Shown: one piece after another, positions 26,195 through 36,058 of the stretch
How positions within the stretch are numbered: position 1 is the first letter of the stretch
Layout: each line of letters starts with the position of its first letter
Assembly (NCBI RefSeq): GCF_016132545.1
Contig: NZ_CP066167.1
Span: forward strand, 3,780,001-3,844,000
Length of the DNA: 64,000 nucleotides
From: Spongiibacter nanhainus
Lineage (GTDB): Bacteria > Pseudomonadota > Gammaproteobacteria > Pseudomonadales > Spongiibacteraceae
Reading direction: 5' to 3'
The notes under the pieces: generated by a model
What the model saw: only the letters and a program-made list of their open reading frames with translations
Databases searched by the model: none
What the model was told of the DNA's origin: nothing
Made by a program: the position numbers and the translations under genes

Positions 26195-27439
26195 TTACTT
26201 GCCGGTGAATTCTGGGTAGGCTTCCATACCGCACTCGGAGATATCGACGCCTTCGTACTCTTCTTCCTCGGTCACGCGGATACCCATGACGGCTTTGAGG
26301 ATCGCCCAGACAATCAAGCTAGCGATAAAGGTCCAGCCGAAGATAACCAGTGCACCGTAGATTTGGTTGCCGAAAGTCGCATCGGAGTTAGTCAGCGGCA
26401 CTGCCAACAGACCCCACAGACCGACAACACCGTGGACAGAGATCGCACCGACGGGATCGTCGATTTTCAGCTTGTCCAGGCCGATGATAGAGAACACAAC
26501 AATCACACCACCCACAGCACCGATCAAAGTCGCTTGAATCGCGCCGGGAGCCAGAGGCTCAGCAGTGATGGCAACCAGGCCAGCCAGAGCACCGTTCAGG
26601 GCCATAGTCAGGTCAGCTTTGCCGAACAGGATGCGAGCAACCAGCAGAGCGGCAATCAGACCACCACTGGCAGCGGCGTTGGTGTTAACAAAGACAGACG
26701 CCGTTGCGTTGGCTTCGTCGATGTTGGATACCATCAGCTCGGAACCACCGTTAAAGCCGAACCAGCCCATCCACAGGATGAAGGTACCCAGGGTAGCGAT
26801 CGGCAGGTTGGCACCGGGAATCGCGTTGATTTGGCCAGACGCGCCGTATTTGCCTTTACGTGCACCCAACAGGATGACACCAGCCAATGCCGCAGCCGCA
26901 CCACACATGTGAACGATACCGGAGCCCGCGAAGTCAGAGAAACCGGCTTCAGACAGGAAGCCACCGCCCCAGCTCCAAGAACCTTGCAGCGGGTAGATAA
27001 CGCCAGTCATCACAACCGCGAACACCAGGAAAGCAAACAGCTTCATCCGCTCGGCTACCGCACCGGAGACGATGGACATCGCCGTGGCTACGAAGACAAC
27101 CTGGAAGAAGAAGTCAGAGGCACCCGAGTAGTAGATGTCGCCGTTAGACGCCAACACTTCCTCAACGCTAGAGTTGGAAATGCTGTTGCCGAACCAGCTG
27201 TCGGGGAGAATACCGCTTTCAGAACCGCCGTACATAATGGTGTAACCGCACAGCAGATACATGGTGCACGCTACAGCAAACAGCGCCACGTTTTTGGTAA
27301 GAATTTCAGTAGTGTTTTTTGAACGCACCAGACCTGCTTCCAGCATGGCAAAGCCCGCGGCCATCCACATGACCAACGCGCCACACACCAGGAAGTAGAA
27401 TGTGTCCAGGGCGTATTTGACCTGTATGATGTCTTCCAT
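26195..27439 (-). CDS. amtB: Ammonium transporter AmtB
   Basis: A trimeric inner-membrane ammonium channel of 414 residues with about eleven helices. LDTFYFLVCGALVMWMAAGFAMLEAGLVRSKN is the conserved first segment; SGIVHMCGAAAALAG carries the pore Asp/His region and ISVHGVVGLWG the second pore His. The C-terminal tail ends in acidic EEEEYEGVDISECGMEAYPEF, typical of PII-regulated marine forms. Unlike E. coli AmtB it lacks a long cleaved leader. I start at the ATG 7 bases after GGAGG, one codon inside a GTG. It lies between two PII genes; glnK upstream is the usual partner that blocks the channel when ammonium is plentiful. Confidence 0.95.
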   Translation of the reverse strand: MEDIIQVKYALDTFYFLVCGALVMWMAAGFAMLEAGLVRSKNTTEILTKNVALFAVACTMYLLCGYTIMYGGSESGILPDSWFGNSISNSSVEEVLASNGDIYYSGASDFFFQVVFVATAMSIVSGAVAERMKLFAFLVFAVVMTGVIYPLQGSWSWGGGFLSEAGFSDFAGSGIVHMCGAAAALAGVILLGARKGKYGASGQINAIPGANLPIATLGTFILWMGWFGFNGGSELMVSNIDEANATASVFVNTNAAASGGLIAALLVARILFGKADLTMALNGALAGLVAITAEPLAPGAIQATLIGAVGGVIVVFSIIGLDKLKIDDPVGAISVHGVVGLWGLLAVPLTNSDATFGNQIYGALVIFGWTFIASLIVWAILKAVMGIRVTEEEEYEGVDISECGMEAYPEFTGK

Positions 27440-27588
27440 CACATGCCCTCCAAAGGGAAAATTTAAAAACTTTTGATTGTTAGAAGGACCGCAAACTGCC
27501 TTTACGCGGCGACCACTTCGCTACATTTTCTTCATCAATTAAGTTTTGCTACTCAAAGCAAAAACCGAAGCAAAAATCAGTGCCGACT

Positions 27589-27969
<381 letters not shown>

Positions 27970-27974
27970 TTATC

Positions 27975-28011
27975 GTAAAATTGGCCTGGCGGGCGAATCC
28001 CGCCAGGCCAA
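27975..28011 (-). terminator. Terminator or attenuator between torF and glnK
   Basis: Perfect 13-bp arms (27981-27993 and 27999-28011; core GGCCTGGCGGG) with a 5-nt loop start 7 bp after the torF stop and are followed on the minus strand by only TTTTAC. The short T-run suggests partial read-through into glnK-amtB. Confidence 0.75.
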
Positions 28012-28017
28012 ACCCAC

Positions 28018-28683
28018 TTACATCTCGATAGGCAAGCTGTAAGAAACGATGAACTTAGGATCGGTGTCCAGACCCAACTCGTCCACATCACCGTCCTGCT
28101 GGCTCACTATGAACGACAAGTTGTCGTTGTAGGCGTAGGCAATATCGAGGTGGAGGCTGTTATCGCCATCGATATCTTCCATACCCAAGGTCGCCGAGAA
28201 AGCACCAAAACCAGTGCTCAGCGTGTAGTAGTTATACTCAGTAAAACCGTCTGGTCCAGCAATGGGCTCGTAGTAAGAGAAGCTTACGGGGCCCAGTCCG
28301 AATGTCAGGATGACATCAGTGTGCTCGAAGAAATCAGTTTCTTCTGTGCCCAAGTATCCAGGGCCAGTAGGATAGTTGTAGTTCCAAACACTGATATCGA
28401 AGCTAAAGCCATCAAATTCCATACCGTAGCCGGCATAGAGGTCATACTCTGTCCCGGCAGCCGTGTCACCAGACGAAGCCCATGCACCGATGTATGCGCC
28501 ACCAGTGCTGTAACTGATATCGCCCGATACAGCAGGAGTACCGCTGCCCAGGTCATAACCGCGCCACAAGTACGTGCTCGCTACACCCACGCTGGCGGCC
28601 AGTTCAGCCGATGCAGGTGCCGCGGCCATTGTCATTGAGGCAGCTGCTACGCTAGCAGCCAGAACAGTTTTCAGGTTTTTCAT
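28018..28683 (-). CDS. TorF-family putative outer-membrane porin
   Basis: A 221-residue protein with a cleaved signal peptide (MKNLKTVLAASVAAASMTMAAAPASA). The mature part begins ELAASVGVASTYLWRGYDLG, the TorF (TIGR02001, Gcw_chp) signature, and consists of alternating aromatic-polar strands (YDLYAGYGMEF, FSFDISVWNYNYP) ending FIVSYSLPIEM, as expected for a small beta barrel. TorF genes sit beside glnK-amtB in many gammaproteobacteria. The start is the ATG at 28683; the longer reading begins inside the sigma-54 promoter. The substrate is unknown; the placement in the nitrogen unit suggests a small nitrogen compound. Confidence 0.88.
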   Translation of the reverse strand: MKNLKTVLAASVAAASMTMAAAPASAELAASVGVASTYLWRGYDLGSGTPAVSGDISYSTGGAYIGAWASSGDTAAGTEYDLYAGYGMEFDGFSFDISVWNYNYPTGPGYLGTEETDFFEHTDVILTFGLGPVSFSYYEPIAGPDGFTEYNYYTLSTGFGAFSATLGMEDIDGDNSLHLDIAYAYNDNLSFIVSQQDGDVDELGLDTDPKFIVSYSLPIEM

Positions 28684-28741
28684 TTCGTTAGTCTCCACTC
28701 GGTTATAAAGAAGTGATTGATCACGTTCTCTGCCCGAACTT

Positions 28742-28757
28742 AGCATTATCAGTGCCA
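28742..28757 (-). promoter_or_regulatory. Sigma-54 promoter of torF (-24/-12)
   Basis: On the minus strand TGGCAC-TGATA-ATGCT matches TGGCAC-N5-TTGCW with one mismatch; GG and GC are separated by exactly 10 bases. The predicted +1 is near 28731, giving a leader of about 48 nt to the torF ATG. Confidence 0.75.
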
Positions 28758-28866
28758 ACTAGATAAATACATTTAAAAATCAACGGCTTAACCTAATTGC
28801 GCACTATCAAACGAAACATGACTATTGTGTTAGCTCAGTGACCTAAACTAAAGGGGGATGTGTTGC

Positions 28867-28881
28867 GCACCAATTAGGAGC
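28867..28881. promoter_or_regulatory. NtrC-type site upstream of torF
   Basis: GCACC-AATTA-GGAGC matches the NtrC core GCACC-N5-GGTGC with one mismatch and lies about 143 bp upstream of the predicted start, a usual enhancer distance. An eight-base TTGCGCAC overlaps its left arm (28863-28870) and recurs at 28797-28804. Confidence 0.6.
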
Positions 28882-29109
28882 ACGCGAATGCACGGCGAAT
28901 ATCAGCCTGCATCAAAGAGGAGCGAAAGCGAGTTTTCTAGTAGAAAAAGGAGCCAACCCCAGCGCTTCGGAACGCAGGGGTCATAAGGGAAACGCCTGCA
29001 ATAACTGACGACGTAAACAGAATGGGAAAAATCACAAAATGCACGCCGGATTTATGCACCATTATCGAACAAAGGGTCCAATTTAATGCATCCAGACGGT
29101 AACAAGTTA

Positions 29110-30051
29110 CTATCGCGCCTCAAGAGCCTCCACGCGCCGGCGAAGTGCCTCTAATTCCAGCCGTAAAGCCTTTATTTCTGACGACACACCACCACTTTGC
29201 TTGGCTGGCTTGGGAATAAACTGGGACTCTTCAGCTGTGACCGCAGCGTCTAGCTCTGCAATGATAGCTTGCCCCGCCTTGCCACGCAGGCCATCCCGTC
29301 CCTCGCTTCCGTTATCACCAGAGTCTGCGCCGCCCACCCACTTACGGCTACCAGTCAGAGTTCTAGCCTGCACATAACGACCCTCTCCACCCTCTCCACC
29401 AGAGCCAGGGCTGCCACCTGCACCAGACGCCCCGGGTTCCGCCGTAATGGCTATCGAATTTTCAATATTATCGGCATTCAACTGAGAGCTAAGTCGGTGG
29501 TAGAGCACCCTGACATTTCCACCTTCACCCCCGACACCCCCGGCACCGCCGTCTCCACCGCTACCAGCATCCACATCTTCGCAACGCTCGCTGTAGTCAG
29601 CACCAGCGCCACCTGCCCCGCCATTACCACCTCGGCCACCGCTGGCGTTGATCGCCAGCGAGCCAATCTCGATAACACCCAGACGCAAACTCACAGCAAT
29701 AGCGTTACCACCTGCCGAGCCGGGCTGACCCGCCTGACCATCGGAGTTATCACTGCAGCTCTTTCCATCGGCGCCATCTTCACCATCAACCCCTGCAGCT
29801 CCAGCCGCATCGACAATCACGCCCCGGCCGATCGACGCTTTGGCGGCGCGAAGGTCCCAGGCAACCACTCCGGGCGCAAAGCTAATGGTGGCACCGTCGC
29901 CGATCACCAGCTCATCGAGGTTCATCTCGGTCTGAGTCACAGGAACGGTATAGCTACTGTTTGCGGGAATACGCAGGCTGGCGGCATCCACCAGCGAAGA
30001 AAAACACATCAATGGCAAACACGCCGCCGCAACTGAAAATACCCGCTTCAT
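29110..30051 (-). CDS. Secreted glycine-rich, collagen-like protein
   Basis: A 313-residue exported protein. A signal peptide covers 1-23 (VAAACLPLMCFSSLVDA). Residues about 25-75 form a strand-rich segment (LRIPANSSYTVPVTQTEM), then 80-250 alternate collagen-like Gly-X-Y runs (GVDGEDGADGKS, GQAGQPGSAGG, GGNGGAGGAGAD, GGDGGAGGVGGEGG) with short beta segments such as LRLGVIEIGSLAINASGG. The C-terminus (about 285-313) is a heptad coiled coil, IKALRLELEALRRRVEALEA, probably for oligomerisation. Two Cys pairs fall inside the Gly-rich part. It lies between torF and the urea transporter, with no obvious functional link. Function unknown; surface or matrix fibre is inference. Confidence 0.8.
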   Translation of the reverse strand: MKRVFSVAAACLPLMCFSSLVDAASLRIPANSSYTVPVTQTEMNLDELVIGDGATISFAPGVVAWDLRAAKASIGRGVIVDAAGAAGVDGEDGADGKSCSDNSDGQAGQPGSAGGNAIAVSLRLGVIEIGSLAINASGGRGGNGGAGGAGADYSERCEDVDAGSGGDGGAGGVGGEGGNVRVLYHRLSSQLNADNIENSIAITAEPGASGAGGSPGSGGEGGEGRYVQARTLTGSRKWVGGADSGDNGSEGRDGLRGKAGQAIIAELDAAVTAEESQFIPKPAKQSGGVSSEIKALRLELEALRRRVEALEAR

Positions 30052-30123
30052 ACAAAGTCCTCGTTAAGGCCAGGGAGGTATCCGGCTCGCAATGCCGGAT
30101 CGCTGTCTTCAAAGGGGGACAGT

Positions 30124-30819
30124 TTACACGGTCATATGCCGCCGCACTTCCTCTTCCACCATCTCGTCCCCCCGGCCAGACAAAATCACTTCGCCCCGAT
30201 CCATCACCGCGTACTGATCTGCAAGTTCTTTGGCAAAATCAAAGTACTGCTCTACCAACACAATCGCCATCTCGCCCTGCTGGCGCAAAATAGAGATAAC
30301 GTTGTGTATATCCTTGATGATGGAGGGCTGGATGCCTTCGGTGGGTTCATCCAACACCAGCAGACGAGGCTTGGTCACCAGCGCACGGGCGATGGCCAGC
30401 TGCTGTTGCTGACCGCCTGACAGGTCACCGCCCCGGCGCCGCAGCATGGATTTAAGCACCGGGAACAAATCGAAGATTTCCGGACTCACCCGGCGTTGAG
30501 AACGCTTTAAAGGCGCATAGCCGGTATGGAGGTTTTCCTGCACCGTCAGCTGGGAAAAGATCTCCCGCCCCTGAGGCACATAGGCAATGCCCGCACGGGC
30601 TCGATCAGCAGGACTCATGGCGGTGATATCCCGCCCTTCCCAGTTGATATGGCCGGCCCGCACGGGGTGGCGTCCGGTCACCGCTCTGGCCAGGCTGGAC
30701 TTACCCACCCCATTTCGCCCCAGGATGCAGGTGATCTCGCCCTTCTCTGCACAGAGATTGATTTTCTTTAGCGCCTGGCTGGCGCCATAGTACAAGTCGA
30801 TATTTTCAACCGCCAACAT
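30124..30819 (-). CDS. urtE: Urea ABC transporter ATPase UrtE
   Basis: A LivF-like ATPase of 231 residues. Walker A GRNGVGKSS, Q loop region VPQGREIF, signature LSGGQQQQLAIARAL, Walker B LLVLDEPTEGIQPSI. The GRNGVGKS and EGIQPS variants and the order after urtD identify the urea-specific form. It lies 3 bp after urtD, last in the urtABCDE unit. Confidence 0.93.
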   Translation of the reverse strand: MLAVENIDLYYGASQALKKINLCAEKGEITCILGRNGVGKSSLARAVTGRHPVRAGHINWEGRDITAMSPADRARAGIAYVPQGREIFSQLTVQENLHTGYAPLKRSQRRVSPEIFDLFPVLKSMLRRRGGDLSGGQQQQLAIARALVTKPRLLVLDEPTEGIQPSIIKDIHNVISILRQQGEMAIVLVEQYFDFAKELADQYAVMDRGEVILSGRGDEMVEEEVRRHMTV

Positions 30820-30822
30820 AGC

Positions 30823-31599
30823 TCAACGCCCCAAATAGACTTCGATTACACGCGGATCGGCAGACACCACCTCCAGGCGACCTTCGGCCAGCACACTGCC
30901 CTCATGGAGGACGGTGACCTTGCTGTCCAGCGCCTTGATAAAGTCCATATCGTGCTCCACCACTACCACGGTGTGATCGCGGTTGATCTCCTTGAGCAGC
31001 GCCGCAGTTTCCATGGTTTCCTGATCAGTCATCCCGGCAGCCGGCTCGTCCACCAGCAGCAGCTCGGGACCCTGAATAATCAGCATGCCGATTTCCAGCC
31101 ACTGCTTTTGACCGTGGGAGAGGTTACCCGCTTCCAGGCTGGTGCGACTGGCCAAGCCGATCAAACTCAGCACCTCGTCAATTCGCTCGCGCTGGGCCGG
31201 TGTTAATTTATGAAACAGGGCCGATAACACACTGCGGGTACCGACCAAGGCCAGCTCCAGGTTTTCCCATACGGTGAGGCTTTCTATCACCGTCGGTTTT
31301 TGAAACTTGCGGCCTATACCCAGGTTGGCAATATCCGCCTCGTCGTGGCGGGTCAAATCAATGGAATCTCGAAACCGGACTTCGCCGACATCCGGTCGAG
31401 TTTTACCGGTGATGATATCCATCATTGTCGACTTACCCGCACCGTTAGGACCAATAATGGCTCGCAGCTCTCCCGGGGCGATATCCAAAGATAGGTTATT
31501 GATAGCTTTGAATCCATCAAAGCTTTTGGTCACACCGTTGAGATACAACATGCTTTGCATCTCTTCAGGGTGATAACCGGGCTTGGGGACCGCACTCAT
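30823..31599 (-). CDS. urtD: Urea ABC transporter ATPase UrtD
   Basis: A LivG-like ATPase of 258 residues. Walker A GPNGAGKST, GRKFQKPTVIESLTVWENL in the insertion before the signature LSHGQKQWLEIGMLI, and Walker B LLLVDEPAAGMTDQE. The substitution LSHGQKQWLEIG is characteristic of UrtD. The ATG overlaps the urtC stop by four bases, and urtE follows. Confidence 0.94.
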   Translation of the reverse strand: MSAVPKPGYHPEEMQSMLYLNGVTKSFDGFKAINNLSLDIAPGELRAIIGPNGAGKSTMMDIITGKTRPDVGEVRFRDSIDLTRHDEADIANLGIGRKFQKPTVIESLTVWENLELALVGTRSVLSALFHKLTPAQRERIDEVLSLIGLASRTSLEAGNLSHGQKQWLEIGMLIIQGPELLLVDEPAAGMTDQETMETAALLKEINRDHTVVVVEHDMDFIKALDSKVTVLHEGSVLAEGRLEVVSADPRVIEVYLGR

Positions 31600-32771
31600 G
31601 ACTGCACCTCCTGGCCACGCTCTCCATTACTACCGCCGCCGCTGTTTTGCTCGGCCCGGCGCTCCCGGTACTGATTGACCACTCCCACAATGCCCTTGGG
31701 CAAATACAGGGTGCTGATTACAAACAGCGCACCCAGCATAAACAGCCAGATCTCGGGAAAGGCGCCGGTAAAATAGGTCTTGGCGTAATTGACCACCACT
31801 GCGCCAATCACCGCACCAAACAAGGTACCGCGACCCCCAATTGCCACCCAGATAACAATTTCAATCGAGTTAATCGGCGAAAATTCACCGGGGTTGATAA
31901 TGCCCACCTGCGGCACATAGAGCGCCCCGGCAATGCCGGCCAAGATGGCCGACACCACAAACACGAATAATTTGTAGTGCTCAACGCGATAGCCCATAAA
32001 GCGCGTGCGACTTTCGGCGTCGCGGATGGCCACCAGCACCCGACCGTACTTACTGGTCACAATGGCACGACACAACAGATAACCACCGGCCACACTTAGC
32101 GCCGACAACGCGAACAACACGCTGCGAGTGCCATCAGCCTGCAGACTGAAGCCAAGAATATCCTTGAAATCGGTGAGCCCGTTATTGCCACCAAAGCCCA
32201 TATCGTTGCGGAAAAAGGCCAGCAACAACGCATAAGTCATCGCCTGGGTAATGATGGACAGGTATACCCCGGTAACCCGGGAGCGAAACGCCAACCAGCC
32301 AAACACAAAGGCCAACGCCGCCGGCACTAACGCCACCATAAACATGGCAAAGAAGAAGTTATCAAAGCCATACCAATACCAGGGCAGTTCGGTCCAGTTC
32401 AGGAACACCATAAAATCCGGCAGCTCCGGATGGCCATAGACACCCCGGTCGCCAATTTCCCGCATCAGGTGCATGCCCATGGCATAGCCACCCAAAGCAA
32501 AAAAGGCCCCGTGGCCCAAACTGAGAATGCCGCAGTAACCCCAGATCAAATCCAGCGCCAGAGCCAGCAGGGCATAGCAGAGATACTTGCCCATCAGCAC
32601 CACCAGATAGGTGGGCACGTGCAGCAAGCTACCTTCCGGCATCACTAAATTAAGAAAGGGAACCAATACTGCCACTGCCAGTAAGGCAAACACCAGATAG
32701 CGGCCCGCCTTGTCCGCCATCAGCAAACGACCGATGGCACTGCGCTGAAATACTGTATCGAATTTCGACAT
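31596..32771 (-). CDS. urtC: Urea ABC transporter permease UrtC
   Basis: A LivM-like inner-membrane permease of 391 residues with about ten helices. DLIWGYCGILSLGHGAFFALGGYAMG is the conserved early segment; RVLVAIRDAESRTRFMGYRVEHYKLFVFVVSA is the cytoplasmic coupling loop. The insertion of about 45 residues with GDRGVYGHPELPDFMVFL is usual in UrtC. The C-terminal tail is Arg/Gly-rich. GGAGG lies 8 bases before the ATG, and the stop overlaps urtD. Confidence 0.94.
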   Translation of the reverse strand: MSKFDTVFQRSAIGRLLMADKAGRYLVFALLAVAVLVPFLNLVMPEGSLLHVPTYLVVLMGKYLCYALLALALDLIWGYCGILSLGHGAFFALGGYAMGMHLMREIGDRGVYGHPELPDFMVFLNWTELPWYWYGFDNFFFAMFMVALVPAALAFVFGWLAFRSRVTGVYLSIITQAMTYALLLAFFRNDMGFGGNNGLTDFKDILGFSLQADGTRSVLFALSALSVAGGYLLCRAIVTSKYGRVLVAIRDAESRTRFMGYRVEHYKLFVFVVSAILAGIAGALYVPQVGIINPGEFSPINSIEIVIWVAIGGRGTLFGAVIGAVVVNYAKTYFTGAFPEIWLFMLGALFVISTLYLPKGIVGVVNQYRERRAEQNSGGGSNGERGQEVQS

Positions 32772-32774
32772 GGT

Positions 32775-34478
32775 TTAATCCTCCACCGACCGGCCTTTAA
32801 GGGCGAACAGTCCGCGCGGACGCCACTGAATAAACAGGATGATAAAGACCAACACAAAGATTTTGGCCAATACCGCGCCGGCAAAGGGCTCCATAAACTT
32901 GTTGGCAACGCCCAGGCTCATGGCGGCAAAGAAAGTGCCGAACAGATTACCCACGCCACCGAACACCACCACCATAAAGGAGTCGATAATATAGTTCTGT
33001 CCCAGGTTGGGGCCGACATTGGTCAACTGACTCAGGGCGACACCGGCGATACCGGCGATGCCCGAACCCAGACCAAAGGTCAGCGCATCCACCCAGGCCG
33101 AGCGAATCCCCATAGAGTTGGCCATGGCACGATTCTGGGTAACGGCGCGCATTTGCAGCCCCATGTAGGTCTTTTTCATCAGCAATACCAGACCCAGCAA
33201 CACAATAATGCTGAATACAATGATGTAGAGGCGGTTATAGGTCAGCGACAAAGCACCGTTGATTTCCCAGGAACCACTCAACCAGCTGGGCGTAGTCACT
33301 GATTTATTCAGTGGCGAAAAGATGGTCCGCACCGCCTGTTGCAATATCAGGCTGATACCGAAAGTAGCCAGCAAGGTTTCCAGCGGACGCCCGTAGAGAT
33401 GGCGAATCACACCCCGCTCAATAGCGATGCCTACCAAGCCGGAAACCACAAATGCGGCTGGTATAGCAACGATAATGGAAATATCGATATGGTTGGGCAT
33501 GATCTGCTGGATCACGTAGGTGGTATAGGCCCCAAGCATCATCATCTCACCATGGGCCATATTGATGACGCCCATAACCCCAAAGGTGATGGCCAGCCCC
33601 ACCGCTGTGAGCAACAGCACCGACCCCAGGCTCAGGCCAAAGAAGGTATTTTCCACCAGTTTGTACAATTGCGTGGCCGCCTTTGCCTCTTTCAAAACAC
33701 TGGCCGCAGCGAGGCGAACTGTTTCGTCCCGCTCCATGTAATTGCCATCGCTATCAGTCAACTGCATGGCAGAGAGCAGAGACAGGATATCGCTGTCCAG
33801 CGAGCCACGCATTGCCTCGATGGCACTCAACCTTGTTGCCTGATCCTCATCGTCGATATTGATCATGGCCGCGGCCAGTTTTAGCGACTCAATCACTTTA
33901 TCGTCTTGCTCAGCAGCCAAGGCCCGTTCGATGGCCGGCAGGTAGGATTCATCGGGGCTGCGCACCAGGTTCTTGGCGGCTTCAAGTCGACGCGCGGGAT
34001 CCTCATTGCGCAGAGCCATTTCCGCCAAAATGCCACGCAAGAGACTTCGCAGACTGTTGTTGATGCTAATCTTGCGCACATCTCGACGGCCCACCACACC
34101 CAAATCGCCGTCTGTCATCACTGACGTCAGGGAGTATCCATCGGGGTGGCGTTTGGCGTAGACCAAGGTCTGGGCATCGTCCCGGGTGTAATACAGATCA
34201 CCCTCTTGCAGCGCCGTGAGGATATCTTGCGCACGGGGAAAATCCGATTGAGCAATACGCTCTATCAGCTCGGTCTTTTTGGACGTTGAACGCGCCGAAA
34301 TCAATTGGGTAAATAGCTGTTCGGGGGAGGGTTCTGGGGAAGCGGTGTTTGCAGCTTCTTCAGCCAAAGGCTCCTCAGAACTCGCTTCCTGAGCAACGCT
34401 CACTCCGCAGCTCAGCGCCAAGCCCAATACGAGGCTTAGTGGCAACAACGAGCGGAGTTTGAGTATTCGCCAATACAT
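32775..34478 (-). CDS. urtB: Urea ABC transporter permease UrtB
   Basis: A LivH-like permease of 567 residues. A leader helix (MYWRILKLRSLLPLSLVLGLALSCGVSVA) precedes a roughly 230-residue soluble N-terminal domain rich in helical pairs, then the permease core with TAVGLAITFGVMGVINMAHGEMMMLGAY. The long soluble domain is normal for UrtB and probably faces the periplasm. I start at 34478, with GGA 8 bases upstream; 34487 is an alternative. A perfect 12-bp hairpin lies between urtA and urtB. Confidence 0.93.
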   Translation of the reverse strand: MYWRILKLRSLLPLSLVLGLALSCGVSVAQEASSEEPLAEEAANTASPEPSPEQLFTQLISARSTSKKTELIERIAQSDFPRAQDILTALQEGDLYYTRDDAQTLVYAKRHPDGYSLTSVMTDGDLGVVGRRDVRKISINNSLRSLLRGILAEMALRNEDPARRLEAAKNLVRSPDESYLPAIERALAAEQDDKVIESLKLAAAMINIDDEDQATRLSAIEAMRGSLDSDILSLLSAMQLTDSDGNYMERDETVRLAAASVLKEAKAATQLYKLVENTFFGLSLGSVLLLTAVGLAITFGVMGVINMAHGEMMMLGAYTTYVIQQIMPNHIDISIIVAIPAAFVVSGLVGIAIERGVIRHLYGRPLETLLATFGISLILQQAVRTIFSPLNKSVTTPSWLSGSWEINGALSLTYNRLYIIVFSIIVLLGLVLLMKKTYMGLQMRAVTQNRAMANSMGIRSAWVDALTFGLGSGIAGIAGVALSQLTNVGPNLGQNYIIDSFMVVVFGGVGNLFGTFFAAMSLGVANKFMEPFAGAVLAKIFVLVFIILFIQWRPRGLFALKGRSVED

Positions 34479-34597
34479 GAATGACATCCATGATCGATCC
34501 GGCCTGAAACACTGCAACACAATGACTTCAGGCCAGAGTTAAATGGGGAGATAGATAAAGCCTGACAACGGTCGTTATCAGAACTATCAAACAAAGC

Positions 34598-34628
34598 GAC
34601 CCTGACTGTAGATAACACAGTCAGGGTC
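34598..34628 (-). terminator. Hairpin between urtA and urtB
   Basis: Perfect 12-bp arms (34598-34609 and 34617-34628; core GACCCTGACTGT) with a 7-nt loop, starting 17 bp after the urtA stop. The following minus-strand sequence GCTTTGTTT is only weakly T-rich. It probably protects the urtA message or stops part of transcription, giving more binding protein than permease. Confidence 0.7.
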
Positions 34629-34645
34629 CTTCTCAGGCGTCTAAA

Positions 34646-35962
34646 TTAGTAATTTTGACCTGAGCACTTTTTGGTTTCGGTATTGTAGTTACCGCAATTG
34701 ATTTCAGGATCTTTCCAGTCGGCAATCAGCTTGGCGCTTTCCGGCAGGAAGTCTGTCCAGGCATCCCCGGGCACTTCGCCATCGGTCTGCCAAACGATAT
34801 CAAACTGACCGTCTTCCTGAATCTCACCGATCAATACCGGCTTGGTCAGGTGGTGGTTGGGCAGCATAGTCGCCACACCGCCAGTCAGGTTGGGCACAGA
34901 GATACCGATCAAGGCATCGTGAACTTTATCCACATCGGTGGTACCGGCTTTCTCTACCGCTTTGGTCCACATGTTGAAACCAATGTAGGTTGCTTCCATG
35001 GGGTCGTTGGTCACACGCTTGTCGTCGCCAATGAACTCCAGCCACTTATCGATGAAGGCATCGTTGACGTCGGTGGGCGCGCTCATAAAGTAGTTCCAGG
35101 CGGCCAAGTGACCAACCAACGGACCGGTATCAAAGCCGGACAGCTCTTCTTCACCTACAGAGAAGGCGACAACAGGAATATCTTCAGCAGAGATACCCTG
35201 GTTAGCCAGTTCTTTGTAGAAAGGCACGTTGGCATCACCGTTGATGGTGGACACGACCGCGGTCTTTTTACCCTTGGAGCCGAACTTCTTGATGTCGGAG
35301 ACAATGGTCTGCCAATCGGAGTGACCGAAAGGCGTGTAATTGATCATGATGTCCGCGTCTTTAACCCCTTTGCTCTTCAGGTAAGACTCAAGGATTTTGT
35401 TGGTGGTACGGGGATAAACATAGTCAGTGCCTGCCAGCACCCAGCGCTTAACAGAACCACCCTCTTTGCTCATCAGGTAATCCACAGCGGGGATCGCTTG
35501 TTGGTTGGGCGCCGCGCCGGTGTAGAAGACATTTTTAGAGGACTCTTCCCCTTCGTACTGAACGGGATAGAACAGCAGACCATTCAACTCTTCGATAACT
35601 GGCAATACAGACTTGCGGGATACCGACGTCCAGCAACCGAAGATAACGTCGACTTTTTCTTTTTCCAGCAGCTCTTTAGTTTTTTCAGCGAACAGCGGCC
35701 AGTTTGATGCGGGGTCAACAACAACAGGTTCCAGTTTTTTACCCAACAACCCGCCTTTCTTGTTTTGCTCTTCCACCAGCATCAGCACCGTGTCTTTCAA
35801 GGTGGTTTCACTGATGGCCATCGTGCCGGACAGGGAGTGCAGTACCCCAACTTTGATGGTGTCGGCTGCTTGGGCAATGCTTGCGCTAAGGGACAGTGTA
35901 GCCGCGGCCAGGGCAACCCCGCCCCGCTTGGCCAAAGCCTTCAAGGTTTTTTGGCGTTCCAT
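34646..35962 (-). CDS. urtA: Urea ABC transporter substrate-binding protein UrtA
   Basis: A periplasmic urea-binding protein of 438 residues. The N-terminus has a twin-arginine-less signal (LAKRGGVALAAATLSLSASIAQA). The mature start ADTIKVGVLHSLSGTMAISETTLKD, VVDPASNWPLFAEK, FGCWTSVSRKSVLPV and LFYPVQYEGEESS are UrtA hallmarks. I start at the ATG preceded by GGAG at 7 bases (35962) rather than the ATG four codons earlier. First gene of urtABCDE, under a sigma-54-type promoter with an NtrC site. Confidence 0.96.
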   Translation of the reverse strand: MERQKTLKALAKRGGVALAAATLSLSASIAQAADTIKVGVLHSLSGTMAISETTLKDTVLMLVEEQNKKGGLLGKKLEPVVVDPASNWPLFAEKTKELLEKEKVDVIFGCWTSVSRKSVLPVIEELNGLLFYPVQYEGEESSKNVFYTGAAPNQQAIPAVDYLMSKEGGSVKRWVLAGTDYVYPRTTNKILESYLKSKGVKDADIMINYTPFGHSDWQTIVSDIKKFGSKGKKTAVVSTINGDANVPFYKELANQGISAEDIPVVAFSVGEEELSGFDTGPLVGHLAAWNYFMSAPTDVNDAFIDKWLEFIGDDKRVTNDPMEATYIGFNMWTKAVEKAGTTDVDKVHDALIGISVPNLTGGVATMLPNHHLTKPVLIGEIQEDGQFDIVWQTDGEVPGDAWTDFLPESAKLIADWKDPEINCGNYNTETKKCSGQNY

Positions 35963-36058
35963 ATCGTGCTCCATACTCTAGGTATTGAATAATTATGTGG
36001 GTGCCGGACTTCTCAGGGTCTGTCCTGTCAGCACCAAGGGTGATACGAAGGACGATTT

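Noticed and set aside
26363-27322. Plus-strand frame of about 319 codons opposite amtB
   Set aside because: Hydrophilic Gln/Arg/Thr-rich product typical of reading a transporter gene backwards.
27560-27588. A sigma-54-like element directly before amtB (GGCAC...TTTGC)
   Set aside because: GG and GC are separated by 11 bases instead of 10, which normally abolishes function.
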